Shown piece by piece: positions 17,683-26,484 of a stretch of 64,000 nucleotides of DNA (positions are counted from its first letter, which is position 1; every line of letters starts with the position of its first letter). The DNA is taken from contig NZ_JARBTM010000011.1 in NCBI RefSeq assembly GCF_029240175.1, positions 1 to 64,000 on the forward strand, written 5' to 3'. This stretch comes from Anaerosolibacter sp. GTDB taxonomy: Bacteria; Bacillota; Clostridia; Peptostreptococcales; Thermotaleaceae. Below the pieces are notes generated by a model. The model saw only the letters and a list, made by a program, of their open reading frames with translations, searched no databases and was not told where the DNA came from. The translations under genes were made by a program, and so were the position numbers.

Positions 17683-17909
17683 ACAGTACAACCTCCTTCT
17701 GTCTTGTCTAGTTTCAGAATTTTTATAGAAATATATACATTATGAATACCCTTAAACCATAGAATTAATTATTTTTTAGAGTTATAAGATCTCTTATGTG
17801 GATATTTAGATTATCAATAAGGGGGTATTTGTTAATAATAGTATATGTTCAGATAAAAAGAACGTTAGATTTTTTATATTCTCAATAATAAAATATAAGG
17901 AGTGAAAGC

Positions 17910-18860
17910 ATGAAGAAAATTTTAATCACAGGAGCCTTAGGGCAAATCGGTTCAGAATTAACCACACATCTTAGAAATATCTATGGTGTTAACAATGTGG
18001 TAGCCAGCAGTAAAACTAGAGAAAAAGGAAGCAGTATCATTGAAGAAGGCCCATTTGAAATTGTAGATGTGCTAGATTCACAGCATATCGCAGAAACAGT
18101 GAAAAAACATAATGTTGATAGCATTATACATTTAGCAGCATTGCTATCTGCAGTAGGAGAAGGGAATCCAACGTTGGCTTGGAAAGTAAATGTTGATGGA
18201 TTGTTTAATGTGTTAGAGGTTGCAAGGGAAACCAAGTGTGCTGTATTTACTCCAAGTTCTATTGCTGCCTTTGGTCCTTCAACACCACCTGATAAAACGC
18301 CTCAAGATACACTTCAAAGGCCGACGACTATGTATGGTGTTACAAAGGTGAGCGGAGAGTTATTATGTGATTACTACTATCAAAAATTTGGTGTGGACAC
18401 CAGAGGGGTACGCTATCCAGGGTTGATTTCATATGTAACATTGCCAGGTGGCGGGACAACAGATTACGCTGTACACATCTATTATGACGCAATCCAAAAA
18501 GGGAAATTTACGTGCTACTTAAGAGAAGGAACAGCCATGGATATGATGTATATGCCTGATGCATTGGACGCAATTGTTCAGCTAATGGAAGCAGATCCAA
18601 ACAAACTCATACATCGTAATGCATTTAATGTAACAGCAATGAGTTTTACCCCTGAAAAAATATTCGCTGAGATTAAGAAGCATATACCTGAATTCTCCAT
18701 TGATTATCAAGTAGACCCCATAAGACAAGGAATAGCAGACTCTTGGCCAAATTCTCTTGATGATAGCGCTGCAAGGGAAGAATGGGGTTGGAATCCTAAA
18801 TATGATTTGTCATCAATGACTGAAGATATGTTAACCAAGTTAAGAGAGAAGCTTTATTAA
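17910..18860 (+). CDS. SDR-type L-threonine 3-dehydrogenase
   Basis: 316 residues, extended short-chain dehydrogenase. NAD motif GALGQIGSEL at the N-terminus and catalytic Y142-G-V-T-K146. The segments RYPGLISY, PGGGTTDYAVHIYY and YLREGTAMDMMYMP are characteristic of the SDR-type (epimerase-like) threonine dehydrogenases that oxidise threonine to 2-amino-3-ketobutyrate. The usual partner Kbl, which splits the product to glycine and acetyl-CoA, is not next to it. Glycine also appears in this window as the riboswitch ligand, but the genes are far apart. Ribosome site AAGGAG upstream. Confidence 0.93.
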   Translation: MKKILITGALGQIGSELTTHLRNIYGVNNVVASSKTREKGSSIIEEGPFEIVDVLDSQHIAETVKKHNVDSIIHLAALLSAVGEGNPTLAWKVNVDGLFNVLEVARETKCAVFTPSSIAAFGPSTPPDKTPQDTLQRPTTMYGVTKVSGELLCDYYYQKFGVDTRGVRYPGLISYVTLPGGGTTDYAVHIYYDAIQKGKFTCYLREGTAMDMMYMPDALDAIVQLMEADPNKLIHRNAFNVTAMSFTPEKIFAEIKKHIPEFSIDYQVDPIRQGIADSWPNSLDDSAAREEWGWNPKYDLSSMTEDMLTKLREKLY

Positions 18861-18976
18861 TAATATATATTGCAATAGATACTAGGAAAGATAAGAAATG
18901 TATTTATGATCGAAGGATTCCCTTGGATTTATGTAGAATTAGTAATATCGTAAAATATTATATGGAGGTGTTATCT

Positions 18977-19165
18977 ATGTTTGGTAAAAACCGTCATATA
19001 TCTGCATATATTCAAGGGATCCAGTTTATTAATCAAGAGATCCAGTTTTTGAAAGAACGAATCCATGTAGTTTATGATAAAGATATGATTAATGACATTT
19101 ATGATTCCATAAATATTCTAAGAGAATTCAAAAAAGATTTTTTTAAGCAGCTAAGCAATATGTAA
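18977..19165 (+). CDS. Small protein of unknown function
   Basis: 62 residues, probably helical, with alternating hydrophobic positions (ISAYIQGIQFINQEIQFLKERI) but no membrane segment. The ATG at 18977 follows GGAGGTG closely; an upstream in-frame ATG (18923) has no ribosome site. No recognised family. Confidence 0.65.
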   Translation: MFGKNRHISAYIQGIQFINQEIQFLKERIHVVYDKDMINDIYDSINILREFKKDFFKQLSNM

Positions 19166-19324
19166 AGATTAAAAATATTGAGCAAATAAATATGACAGAC
19201 TCCATAGGCTGAGGAAGTTGAATACCTCATAGGAATAAAGTACTAACTTTCCGACAATGTGTTTTAAATATATGTTATATCATGTATAATTATGTTGAAA
19301 AATAGGTTGTTGGGGGATGGGTTT

Positions 19325-19492
19325 ATGGATGAATTAACAAGGGAAGAACTAGATTATTTATATGACAAACCTAAAAAAAGTAATATGATTAGAAAGATAA
19401 ATAGCTTTATAGGTATTACAACAGTTGAATTAATGGTGCTTTTGGGCCTGTTTATCTTTTTGTGGGATAGAGTTATAAAATATAATTGGTAG
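19325..19492 (+). CDS. Small single-pass membrane protein
   Basis: 55 residues: an acidic N-terminus (MDELTREELDYLYDKP) and one C-terminal membrane segment (TTVELMVLLGLFIFLWDRV). GGGGG lies upstream of the ATG; the earlier in-frame ATG at 19292 lacks a ribosome site. A TATAAT at 19286-19291 could be a -10 element. Function unknown. Confidence 0.62.
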   Translation: MDELTREELDYLYDKPKKSNMIRKINSFIGITTVELMVLLGLFIFLWDRVIKYNW

Positions 19493-19645
19493 TAATCATT
19501 ATGCAATCAAAGGTTTCGATTGCACAAGACTCCATGAAAAATTTGGAGAATAATGGTGTACGGTTTTTGCATCAAAGAAAAGGAATGCTGCCTCCTGTAT
19601 AGAAATGTCAATAGCATAGGATAATTATAGGAGGAATTTATAAAA

Positions 19646-19816
19646 ATGAGAACATATTATTGTTTTGCAAGTAAAGAATACATTGCAGCAGAAGACATCT
19701 CTTTGCCGTCTGTAGCTGAACAAGGTGATATATTCAGTTGTTTTGGTCTGTTATATCAAGTTGTGGGTGAATCCAAAATCGAAGAAAAGAAAGTGTATCA
19801 ATTGAAGTTTATTTAA
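19646..19816 (+). CDS. Small protein of unknown function
   Basis: 56 residues, MRTYYCFASKEYIAAEDISL followed by a hydrophobic FSCFGLLYQVVGE segment and a basic end. An AGGAGG site lies 11 bases before the ATG. A good terminator follows about 60 bases after the stop. No recognised family. Confidence 0.6.
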   Translation: MRTYYCFASKEYIAAEDISLPSVAEQGDIFSCFGLLYQVVGESKIEEKKVYQLKFI

Positions 19817-19878
19817 ATATAGTCTAGATTGATTGCATTTGATTTTAAATGAAGATAATAGGGTAAGCAATTAGATGA

Positions 19879-19905
19879 AGGGAAGCATTATGCTTCCTTT
19901 TTTTA
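19879..19905 (+). terminator. Intrinsic terminator after small gene
   Basis: GGAAGCA and TGCTTCC (19881-19897) form a 7-bp stem with a 3-base loop and seven Ts. Confidence 0.88.
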
Positions 19906-19926
19906 TAACTAGGGCATGGTAAAATG

Positions 19927-20115
19927 CTAAGAGTTTTTCAGATTGTTGCTTCTATTTGAAATTAAAGGCAGTAAATTGAAGAAGAATGGAATAAAAAAGA
20001 AGCCTAAAATTCCTCCTAACAGAATTGACACATGGTGTTTTTTTGCAAAAATCATTCCGATGATGCTATGAATGAAATAAATAAAAAATGCAACCAGCAT
20101 TTTAGTAGTATTCAA
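19927..20115 (-). CDS. Small two-segment membrane protein
   Basis: 62 residues with two hydrophobic stretches (about 6-22 and 30-50) and a basic/polar tail. AAGGAG lies upstream of a TTG start at 20115; an ATG five codons later is an alternative. Unknown function. Confidence 0.6.
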   Translation of the reverse strand: MNTTKMLVAFFIYFIHSIIGMIFAKKHHVSILLGGILGFFFIPFFFNLLPLISNRSNNLKNS

Positions 20116-20281
20116 AAAATCATCTCCTTTCCTTTAATATCTTTATTGTATATCAAATTTAAGTAAATTATTTATAGAGCTAATAATTGATTTTAGGAAT
20201 ATTTCTTACAACACGGTCTTACTTGTAGTATAATCTTATTATCTGTTTTGGAGGATAAGAAGAATAGAAGGGAGCAAAATA

Positions 20282-21322
20282 ATGAGAAACATCGATAGTG
20301 TCATGGTAAAGAAGGCGATTATCCATGTTTTAGACCGAAATGCTGATACGCCTATTTTGGCTGATTTTGAGCAAGAGATCGACGAGGAAATCCATGAGTT
20401 TCTAGAAAAGCATATCGTGAAGTCTTTGACTGACGATGAAAATAGAAAGGCCAAATTTAAAGAAGGAATGACCGTAGTCAAGAATGCATGTCAAACCATT
20501 TTTCAAGATGAAGATAGGTTTGTTGAGGCTTCTCAAGTAATCGCTCAGCATATGTTTAGAGCAATGAAAAATAACAATCAAATTTCATCCGCTGATTTAG
20601 TTGTGTGTCTATACTCTGCTCAAGAGGAGAATTATATTGCAATATTAAAGCTTGATTATAAAAAATCATTCATACATAATGTTGAGTTCATAGATGATCA
20701 ATTGAGGATATCCATCCTGCCTCAAGCTATTGGACTTCCAGGGCTTGGTCAAAAACTGCAAAAATGTGCTTTTATTAAGCCTTTTACCGAAGGGGATGAG
20801 TTCGATTTAATTCTGCTGGATAAACAGAGCTATGGTAAAGATGATGATGCTGAGATTGCATTTTTCTTTGCAAATAATTTTCTATGCTGTGATATTCTAA
20901 TGGATAGCAGAGACAAAACGAGGAACTTTAAAAACCTAACTGAAAAATGGACAAGAAAACACTTAAAAGAAGACTTTGAAAAGGCACAGGAAGTTAGAGA
21001 AGAAATGATTACAGCCTTAAAAAATTCAGCTGAAATAGATATTGAGAAGTTTACCCAGAATGTTTTTGGTAATGATATGGATATGCAGCAAAACTTTGTG
21101 CAGCACTTTCATAAAGAAGGGATACCCATAGATTCCTTCGATATCGACAAAGGTTGGGTGGAAAAGAAAATGAAAAAAAGAGTGATGAAAACAGATACAG
21201 GGATGGAAATAAGAGCAGAGTATGATGATTATGAAGACCGAATGAAGTTTGAAATTAAGAGAAATGGTGATGGGACTGTGGATCTTGTCATAAAAAATGT
21301 AAGAAGCTTTCAAGAAAGATAA
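20282..21322 (+). CDS. Nucleoid-associated protein (NdpA/YejK family)
   Basis: 346 residues, full length for the family (PF04245). The N-terminus has the typical strand-helix pattern HVLDRNADTPILADFEQEIDEEIHEFLEKHI. Family members bind DNA non-specifically and associate with the nucleoid in Gram-negative bacteria; in Clostridia the role is untested. It is followed after 17 bases by an uncharacterised gene, likely in one transcript ending at the terminator near 21.8 kb. A weak promoter may lie at 20206-20234 (TTACAA, 17 bases, TATAAT). Confidence 0.88.
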   Translation: MRNIDSVMVKKAIIHVLDRNADTPILADFEQEIDEEIHEFLEKHIVKSLTDDENRKAKFKEGMTVVKNACQTIFQDEDRFVEASQVIAQHMFRAMKNNNQISSADLVVCLYSAQEENYIAILKLDYKKSFIHNVEFIDDQLRISILPQAIGLPGLGQKLQKCAFIKPFTEGDEFDLILLDKQSYGKDDDAEIAFFFANNFLCCDILMDSRDKTRNFKNLTEKWTRKHLKEDFEKAQEVREEMITALKNSAEIDIEKFTQNVFGNDMDMQQNFVQHFHKEGIPIDSFDIDKGWVEKKMKKRVMKTDTGMEIRAEYDDYEDRMKFEIKRNGDGTVDLVIKNVRSFQER

Positions 21323-21339
21323 AGGAAGGAGTGAAAAAA

Positions 21340-21783
21340 TTGATAAAGTTTCTAAATATTTCAAAGCAAAATATAACAGTCTTAAAGGGGTTACCAATCC
21401 ATATCAATGCCCATTTTATTACAGACACATCACAATCGTGGATATTTAGCAATACGAGAGCCCAAGAAGGTGTATGTGAGGCCCATATTCATTTCATATC
21501 TCCTGAAAATAACAAAAAAATGATGATGGAACAACCCTTATGGAGAGGTTATCTATGTGAAGAAATGCCAGACGAAAATATACGGCAGCAAATGTTAGAT
21601 CACATCAATCAACCGATTATCCATGTGATTTTAAATGTGTACCAGGATTATAAATATTTAGCTGCAGATATGGTGGATTTTATTTATAGATTACTTAAAA
21701 AGAATAACGACAATGTTGAAGAAATAGTAGTAGATACATTTATCTATTCAGAAGTTATGGAATTTGAAGGTGATAATATTTAA
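21340..21783 (+). CDS. Conserved-looking hypothetical protein
   Basis: 147 residues from a TTG at 21340, chosen because AAGGAG lies eight bases upstream; a GTG at 21331 overlaps that site. Soluble, with no signal or membrane segment. Internal features are a Trp/His-rich middle (SQSWIFSN, EAHIHFISPEN) and an acidic helical end. I do not recognise the family. Co-transcribed with the nucleoid-associated protein gene by spacing. Confidence 0.65.
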   Translation: MIKFLNISKQNITVLKGLPIHINAHFITDTSQSWIFSNTRAQEGVCEAHIHFISPENNKKMMMEQPLWRGYLCEEMPDENIRQQMLDHINQPIIHVILNVYQDYKYLAADMVDFIYRLLKKNNDNVEEIVVDTFIYSEVMEFEGDNI

Positions 21784-21790
21784 CAATAAT

Positions 21791-21827
21791 GCCATATAAG
21801 GGTATCCTTAGATGGCTTTTCTTTTTT
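21791..21827 (+). terminator. Intrinsic terminator
   Basis: GCCATATAAGG (21791-21801) pairs with CCTTAGATGGC (21806-21816), ten pairs and one mismatch, loop GTAT, followed by TTTTCTTTTTT. Confidence 0.88.
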
Positions 21828-21899
21828 AAGAAAGTATGATACAATACATATTATGTAAACTATGCCCGTGTGTACATAACAGGAAAAGGGGGTATAGAT

Positions 21900-23675
21900 A
21901 TGAAAATTCGTATGAATAAAAAACTATTGATAACTGTTATGATCATTTTATCTTTAAGCTTACTGTCTGGTATAGCTTATTTTCAATTTATAGGGAAAGA
22001 CAAGCCTGTAGTTCTTCTTTACAAAGATTTTATGGTTCAAGTGAAAGAAGGAAAAGTAGAGACTGTTTATTATGTTGATGAACCAAAGATTGAAGGTAAA
22101 TTAGCAAATGGAAAAGAATTTATCACAGATAACCCGAGAACTGAAGGTTTCAAAGAAACTTTATTGATGCATAATGTAGAAGTTGAGGAAAATAGTGCAA
22201 ATTCTATTATAACCAACATAATTGGACTTGTTGGCTTTATCGCGGTTTTCGCAGGAATGGCGATATTTATGTCAAAGCAATCTTCAAGGCAGACTTCCAT
22301 GGAGTTCAATAAAATGTCAAATATCGAAGCTGCACCACAAGAGGAAATTAAAGTAACTTTTGCCAGTGTAGCAGGGAATGAAGAGGCAAAGGAGAGCATA
22401 ATGGATCTCGTAGATTTTCTCCGAAACCCTGAAAAGTATGCAAAATACGGTGCACGAATTCCCCGCGGTGTAATTCTTTATGGTCCTCCAGGAACCGGTA
22501 AGACCTTATTGGCAAAAGCATTGGCAGGCGAAGCTGGGGTACCTTTTTATGCAGTATCGGGTTCTGATTTCGTTCAGATTTATGCAGGACTTGGAGCTGG
22601 AAGAATCAGGAGTCTTTTTAAAAAAGCAAGAGAGCATCAAAAATGTGTAATTTTTATTGATGAAATTGACGCCCTGGGTAAAAAAAGGGATGGAATGAAT
22701 GGTAACGATGAAAATGATAGAACTTTAAATGCGTTGTTAACAGAGATGTCAGGGTTCAATGAGAATGAGGGTATTATTATCATCGCAGCAACAAACAGGT
22801 TGGATACATTGGATGAGGCGTTGTTAAGGCCGGGAAGATTTGATAGACAGATTGAAGTAGGGCTTCCGGATGTAAATGCACGTCATAAAATACTACAACT
22901 TCATAGTAATAGAAAACCCTTGGCACCAGGGATAGATTTGGGAAGGCTTGCCCACGAAACAGTATATTTCAGTGGTGCAGAGCTAGAATCCTTATTAAAT
23001 GAAGCAGCCATATTGGCTGCAAAACAAGATGCAGAACAGATCAAGCATGAGCATATTGATAAAGCATATTATACTGTGATTGCAGGGGAAGAAAAAAAGG
23101 ATCGTAGTATGATTTCTCAAGATGACAGGCGATTGATAGCCTATCATGAAGCAGGACATGCTTTGATTACTAAGTTGGTTGCACCGGAAAATAGAGTAAC
23201 CAAGGTTACAATTATTCCTAGTACAAAGGGAGCTGGCGGCTTTAGTATGAATATCGCTCCAGATAAAATGTGTAGAAGTAAAAAAGAGATGTTAAACCAA
23301 ATTAAGATATCTTTAGGTGGAAGAGCAGCTGAAGAGATTATTCTAGGAGAAGATAATATCACAACTGGGGCGAGCAATGATATTGAAAAAGCAACGGCTA
23401 CTATTGTAGCCATGATGAAACGTTTCGGGATGAATCAATCAACTGGATTATTAAACTACGATGTCATGAATAATTATAGCAATGCAGGTGTAGACCGTGT
23501 AATGCTGGATGAATGTAAGAAGACAATGGATCAATTATATGAAGAAACCAAAATGATTTTACAGAAAAATGTCCATCTACTAGATGAGATTGCCGATACT
23601 TTACTAGAAAAAGAGACGGTTAATGAAGATATTCTTGATCAAATTATAAATGGAAGCCTAGTTGATGTAATATAA
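21900..23675 (+). CDS. FtsH-family ATP-dependent zinc metalloprotease (paralogue)
   Basis: 591 residues from the ATG at 21900 (AAAGGGGG upstream; a GTG at 21870 is less likely). Two membrane segments (about 8-27 and 105-125) flank a small extracytoplasmic domain. The AAA domain has Walker A G195PPGTGKT202, Walker B IFIDEIDA and Arg fingers in LLRPGRFDRQ; the protease has H416EAGH420 and the TGASND zinc ligand. The pore loop reads VQIYAGLGAGRIR against the usual VEMFVGVGASRVR. The absence of tilS or hpt neighbours suggests a second FtsH rather than the housekeeping copy. Confidence 0.93.
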   Translation: MKIRMNKKLLITVMIILSLSLLSGIAYFQFIGKDKPVVLLYKDFMVQVKEGKVETVYYVDEPKIEGKLANGKEFITDNPRTEGFKETLLMHNVEVEENSANSIITNIIGLVGFIAVFAGMAIFMSKQSSRQTSMEFNKMSNIEAAPQEEIKVTFASVAGNEEAKESIMDLVDFLRNPEKYAKYGARIPRGVILYGPPGTGKTLLAKALAGEAGVPFYAVSGSDFVQIYAGLGAGRIRSLFKKAREHQKCVIFIDEIDALGKKRDGMNGNDENDRTLNALLTEMSGFNENEGIIIIAATNRLDTLDEALLRPGRFDRQIEVGLPDVNARHKILQLHSNRKPLAPGIDLGRLAHETVYFSGAELESLLNEAAILAAKQDAEQIKHEHIDKAYYTVIAGEEKKDRSMISQDDRRLIAYHEAGHALITKLVAPENRVTKVTIIPSTKGAGGFSMNIAPDKMCRSKKEMLNQIKISLGGRAAEEIILGEDNITTGASNDIEKATATIVAMMKRFGMNQSTGLLNYDVMNNYSNAGVDRVMLDECKKTMDQLYEETKMILQKNVHLLDEIADTLLEKETVNEDILDQIINGSLVDVI

Positions 23676-23830
23676 ATTCAGCTTAATTTCTTGCAACAGA
23701 AAGATAGATGCATATCATTCAACAAAAAATTATGAAGATTACAAAATATAAGAAAGTAAGGATTATACAATGAAATCAATAAATCTTAGCATAATCAGTA
23801 ATAAATGGGCAAAATGCTAGATTTATAGAC

Positions 23831-23859
23831 TTTTCAATTTTGAAAGAATCATGTATAAT
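23831..23859 (+). promoter_or_regulatory. Promoter of 6S RNA
   Basis: TTTTCA (23831-23836), 17 bases, TATAAT (23854-23859) with an upstream TG. The predicted start, about 23866-23870, coincides with the 5' end of the structured RNA. Confidence 0.65.
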
Positions 23860-23869
23860 AAAAACAGAT

Positions 23870-24043
23870 GAAACCCTGGGATGTACGTGATGCCCTGTAA
23901 ATTCAACCTACAGAATTTATTCGGGAGTCTGGGTTCCTTTATTGATGAAATGCCTCCTTTGAGTGGACTTCAGAAGTGAAGGGCAGGACACCCACCTAGT
24001 TGAGGCTAGGGTATGAATTTAGAGGCGTACGGCATTCTGGGAA
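23870..24043 (+). ncRNA. ssrS: 6S RNA
   Basis: About 175 bases without an open frame, with its own promoter and terminator. The ends close into a long interrupted stem: CCCTGG, ATG and TACG near 23874-23887 pair with CGTAC, CAT and CTGGG near 24026-24041. The interior keeps patterns I associate with Firmicute 6S RNA: GTACGTGATGCCC on the 5' side, TTCGGGAGTCTGGGTTCC, GTGGACTTCAGAAGTGAA in the apical arm and GGCGTACGGCAT on the 3' side. 6S RNA mimics an open promoter and sequesters sigma-A RNA polymerase in slow growth. The assignment rests on pattern and fold; a covariance search was not possible here. Confidence 0.82.
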
Positions 24044-24096
24044 AATAATAGACTGATTTAAAACTATGATCTAGTTTTAAATCAGTCTATTATTTT
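24042..24096. terminator. Long bidirectional terminator between 6S RNA and SpoVB gene
   Basis: A perfect 25-bp inverted repeat, 24042-24066 with 24072-24096, loop TGATC. It lies between the 6S 3' end and the stop of the convergent flippase gene and can serve both. Confidence 0.88.
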
Positions 24097-24098
24097 AC

Positions 24099-25643
24099 TT
24101 ATTTTTTAAATAGATACTGAACTGTTCTCCAATTGATACATCCTGTGAAAAATATGACGATTAAATAACTAGCTAAACCACTGCAGATACTGAGGATTAG
24201 TCGTAGGGCGATATGTATAGAAGTTAATGCCAGCAACTGATAGAGATTTACCATGAACAAAATCATGATCGTCGTGGCGAGTAAAGGTTTGAAGAAAGCA
24301 TTCAATACATTAATCTTCAGTTTTACTGTTCTACACAGGCCTGAATAGTTAAGTACAAACATTGTAAAAGTTGCCAGAATAAACCCAATAATGAAACCAT
24401 TGACACCAAATTGGGGATTTGCCACAAGGTAATATGTACACACCAATTGGAGGCCAGTACCGATTAAATAGTTAATCGTTGTCATGACTTGCTTTCCCAT
24501 ACCATGAAGAATACCAGAAACTGTGTGGTGTAAACTAAGAAAGATCATGGCATATGATAGCAGCGAAAGATATCTGCCCACTTCAACCTGTGCGTAAATA
24601 AACTTACAGATAGGATCAGCAAAAAAAATAAAAAGAGCAGTTAAAGGAATTGAAACTAATAAAGTCATTCGAATTGCTAGACTAGATTTAATGGCGATTT
24701 CCCGCCAATTTTTTTGAGCCATCTCTTCAGAAACATTGGGAATGATATTCACAACCAATGCTGACGTTACGATGAATGGTAGGAACAATAATGGCATGGC
24801 CATACCTGTAAGTTTTCCAAATACAGATAACGCTTCTTGTGAACTATAGCCTATGACTTGCAGACGCTGCGGAATCAATACTGCATTTAATGACTGCATA
24901 ATCACACCAATCATTCTTGATAAGGTAATAGGAATAGAAATATAGATGATCTTTCCTAGGATGCTTAAACTTCCTTCTAGTAAAATATGGTAGCTTTTTT
25001 GCAGTTTAAGAGCCTCTATATATTTGAATTTAAACATGAGCCATAGCAAACCGATGAACTCTCCAAACGATATACCCATAATAGCAATTGTAGAAGCGTG
25101 AACAGCTGTCAGAGGCTTTAAAACAAATAATAAACCTACAACAAAAGCTACACGAAATATTTGCTCAAGAATCTGAGCTACTCCCGGCGGGTGAACATCT
25201 TTTAGTCCATAGTAATAACCCCTCAAAATAGAAGAGATAGTGATCAAGGGAACAGCAGGAATAAGGGCTATGATATTCACATAGGAATCTGGGCTCTTAA
25301 GAAAGTTTATACTAATATGTTTTGCAAAATAGAGTAAGAGAAAGGACATGACCATGCTAACTATAACGCCAAGCAATAAGGAAAGTCCAAGTACTCTGTT
25401 ACAACCTCTTTTGTTATCAAGAGACTGATAAGAGGCAACAAGCTTTGAAACAGCCACAGGGATTCCTGCGGTTGTAAACGTAATAAATACCATTAAAATA
25501 GGGTGTACAAGATGAAACAAGCCAATGCCCTCTGGACCGATCATTCTAGACAAGATAATTTTATAAGCAAAACCTAGAAAACGAACGATAAAATTAACAA
25601 TAATCAGCAGCAGGGTTCCGTATAAAAATGAGTTTTTCTTCAA
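24099..25643 (-). CDS. spoVB: Stage V sporulation protein B-like lipid flippase (MOP superfamily)
   Basis: 514 residues with about 14 hydrophobic segments, full length for SpoVB/MurJ-like polysaccharide exporters. The start KNSFLYGTLLLIIVNFIVRFLGFAYKI and the segment SRMIGPEGIGLFHLVHPIL are typical of SpoVB, as are SILRGYYYGLKD and GILHGMGK. SpoVB is needed for spore cortex synthesis and probably flips a peptidoglycan lipid precursor. Clostridia usually carry several paralogues, so the exact orthologue is not certain. Monocistronic, minus strand, with GGAGAAGGTGA upstream. Confidence 0.88.
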   Translation of the reverse strand: MKKNSFLYGTLLLIIVNFIVRFLGFAYKIILSRMIGPEGIGLFHLVHPILMVFITFTTAGIPVAVSKLVASYQSLDNKRGCNRVLGLSLLLGVIVSMVMSFLLLYFAKHISINFLKSPDSYVNIIALIPAVPLITISSILRGYYYGLKDVHPPGVAQILEQIFRVAFVVGLLFVLKPLTAVHASTIAIMGISFGEFIGLLWLMFKFKYIEALKLQKSYHILLEGSLSILGKIIYISIPITLSRMIGVIMQSLNAVLIPQRLQVIGYSSQEALSVFGKLTGMAMPLLFLPFIVTSALVVNIIPNVSEEMAQKNWREIAIKSSLAIRMTLLVSIPLTALFIFFADPICKFIYAQVEVGRYLSLLSYAMIFLSLHHTVSGILHGMGKQVMTTINYLIGTGLQLVCTYYLVANPQFGVNGFIIGFILATFTMFVLNYSGLCRTVKLKINVLNAFFKPLLATTIMILFMVNLYQLLALTSIHIALRLILSICSGLASYLIVIFFTGCINWRTVQYLFKK

Positions 25644-25862
25644 GTCATCACCTTCTCCTATATTTCATTACTATTTATACATATTCCTAGATAAAATTTT
25701 ATATTACTCTAAGGCGCTGCTAGTGAAGTATAGGAAATATTGAAGAAAATTTTTTGATTTAAAAATTATTAAAATAAATAAAGGGATAAGAAGGGAAATG
25801 TCTAAATATAATTAATAAAACATTTATAATATTTAGAATATTTTAAGGGGGAGGGTCTTTGA

Positions 25863-26423
25863 ATGGGAAGAAAGCTAACCATTTCTGTGCAAGGAGATTT
25901 GACTCAAATTATTGATGCTCTTGCAGCAAGGGGGCACAGAGTCATCACGAATCATGAGGTAAGCAAAGAAACATCTGTGTTTATTATGTCGAATGTAGAT
26001 GAAGATTGGGAGCAAATAAAATCATTAGAATGGCTAGACTTTGGTAACAATGAGTTTATATTAACCATGAATGCATCAAAGCTTACGGAAAAAGAGATCC
26101 TGGATGTAATTGATGGATTGGCATCGAAAGCTGATAAAAAGCTAGAAAAAATAGCCAAAGTCAAAGTGTCTGTAGATGAGTCTCTAGTAGAATTAAGGAC
26201 ACTCCTAGAAAATCAAGGATATGATGTAATCCCATCCTATAAAGTAGACCATGACGTAGCGGCAATCGTTTTCATAGGCGTCGATGAGATTTGGGAGACA
26301 ATTAGTACCTGCCAAATGAGAGAGTATGGAGAATCAAAATATGTGCTCACCATGAATGCTTCTCATATGAGTAATGTTGAGATATTAGATACTTTGAATA
26401 GACTATGTAGTAAAAAAAGCTAA
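25863..26423 (+). CDS. Tandem-duplicated UPF0180 (YkuS)-like protein
   Basis: 186 residues made of two repeats of about 90 residues. Repeat 1 (about 3-90) has LTISVQGDLTQIIDALAARG...FILTMNASKLTEKEILDVIDGLASK. Repeat 2 (about 98-184) has VSVDESLVELRTLLENQGYDV...YVLTMNASHMSNVEILDTLNRL. Both resemble the single-domain UPF0180 protein at 63728, which has VAVERSLGNVRNYLQEQGFTV and VINAEGMTVEDIYKQL. The fold should be a small alpha/beta sandwich; function is unknown. The ribosome site GGGAGGG lies before the ATG. The stop codon is inside the terminator stem. Confidence 0.85.
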   Translation: MGRKLTISVQGDLTQIIDALAARGHRVITNHEVSKETSVFIMSNVDEDWEQIKSLEWLDFGNNEFILTMNASKLTEKEILDVIDGLASKADKKLEKIAKVKVSVDESLVELRTLLENQGYDVIPSYKVDHDVAAIVFIGVDEIWETISTCQMREYGESKYVLTMNASHMSNVEILDTLNRLCSKKS

Positions 26424-26442
26424 GGTCACCCTTGGCTTTTTT
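26414..26442 (+). terminator. Intrinsic terminator overlapping the stop of the UPF0180-like gene
   Basis: AAAAAGCTAAGG pairs with CCTTGGCTTTTT around TCAC, with one G-U pair and a T tract. Confidence 0.85.
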
Positions 26443-26484
26443 ACACATATTTGAATGATCTCATCAATAATTAAAGACAAATTT

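Noticed and set aside
19501-19602. 33-codon frame starting ATG at 19501
   Set aside because: No convincing ribosome site, no recognisable pattern, and it overlaps a small hairpin (TGCAATC/GATTGCA); more likely non-coding.
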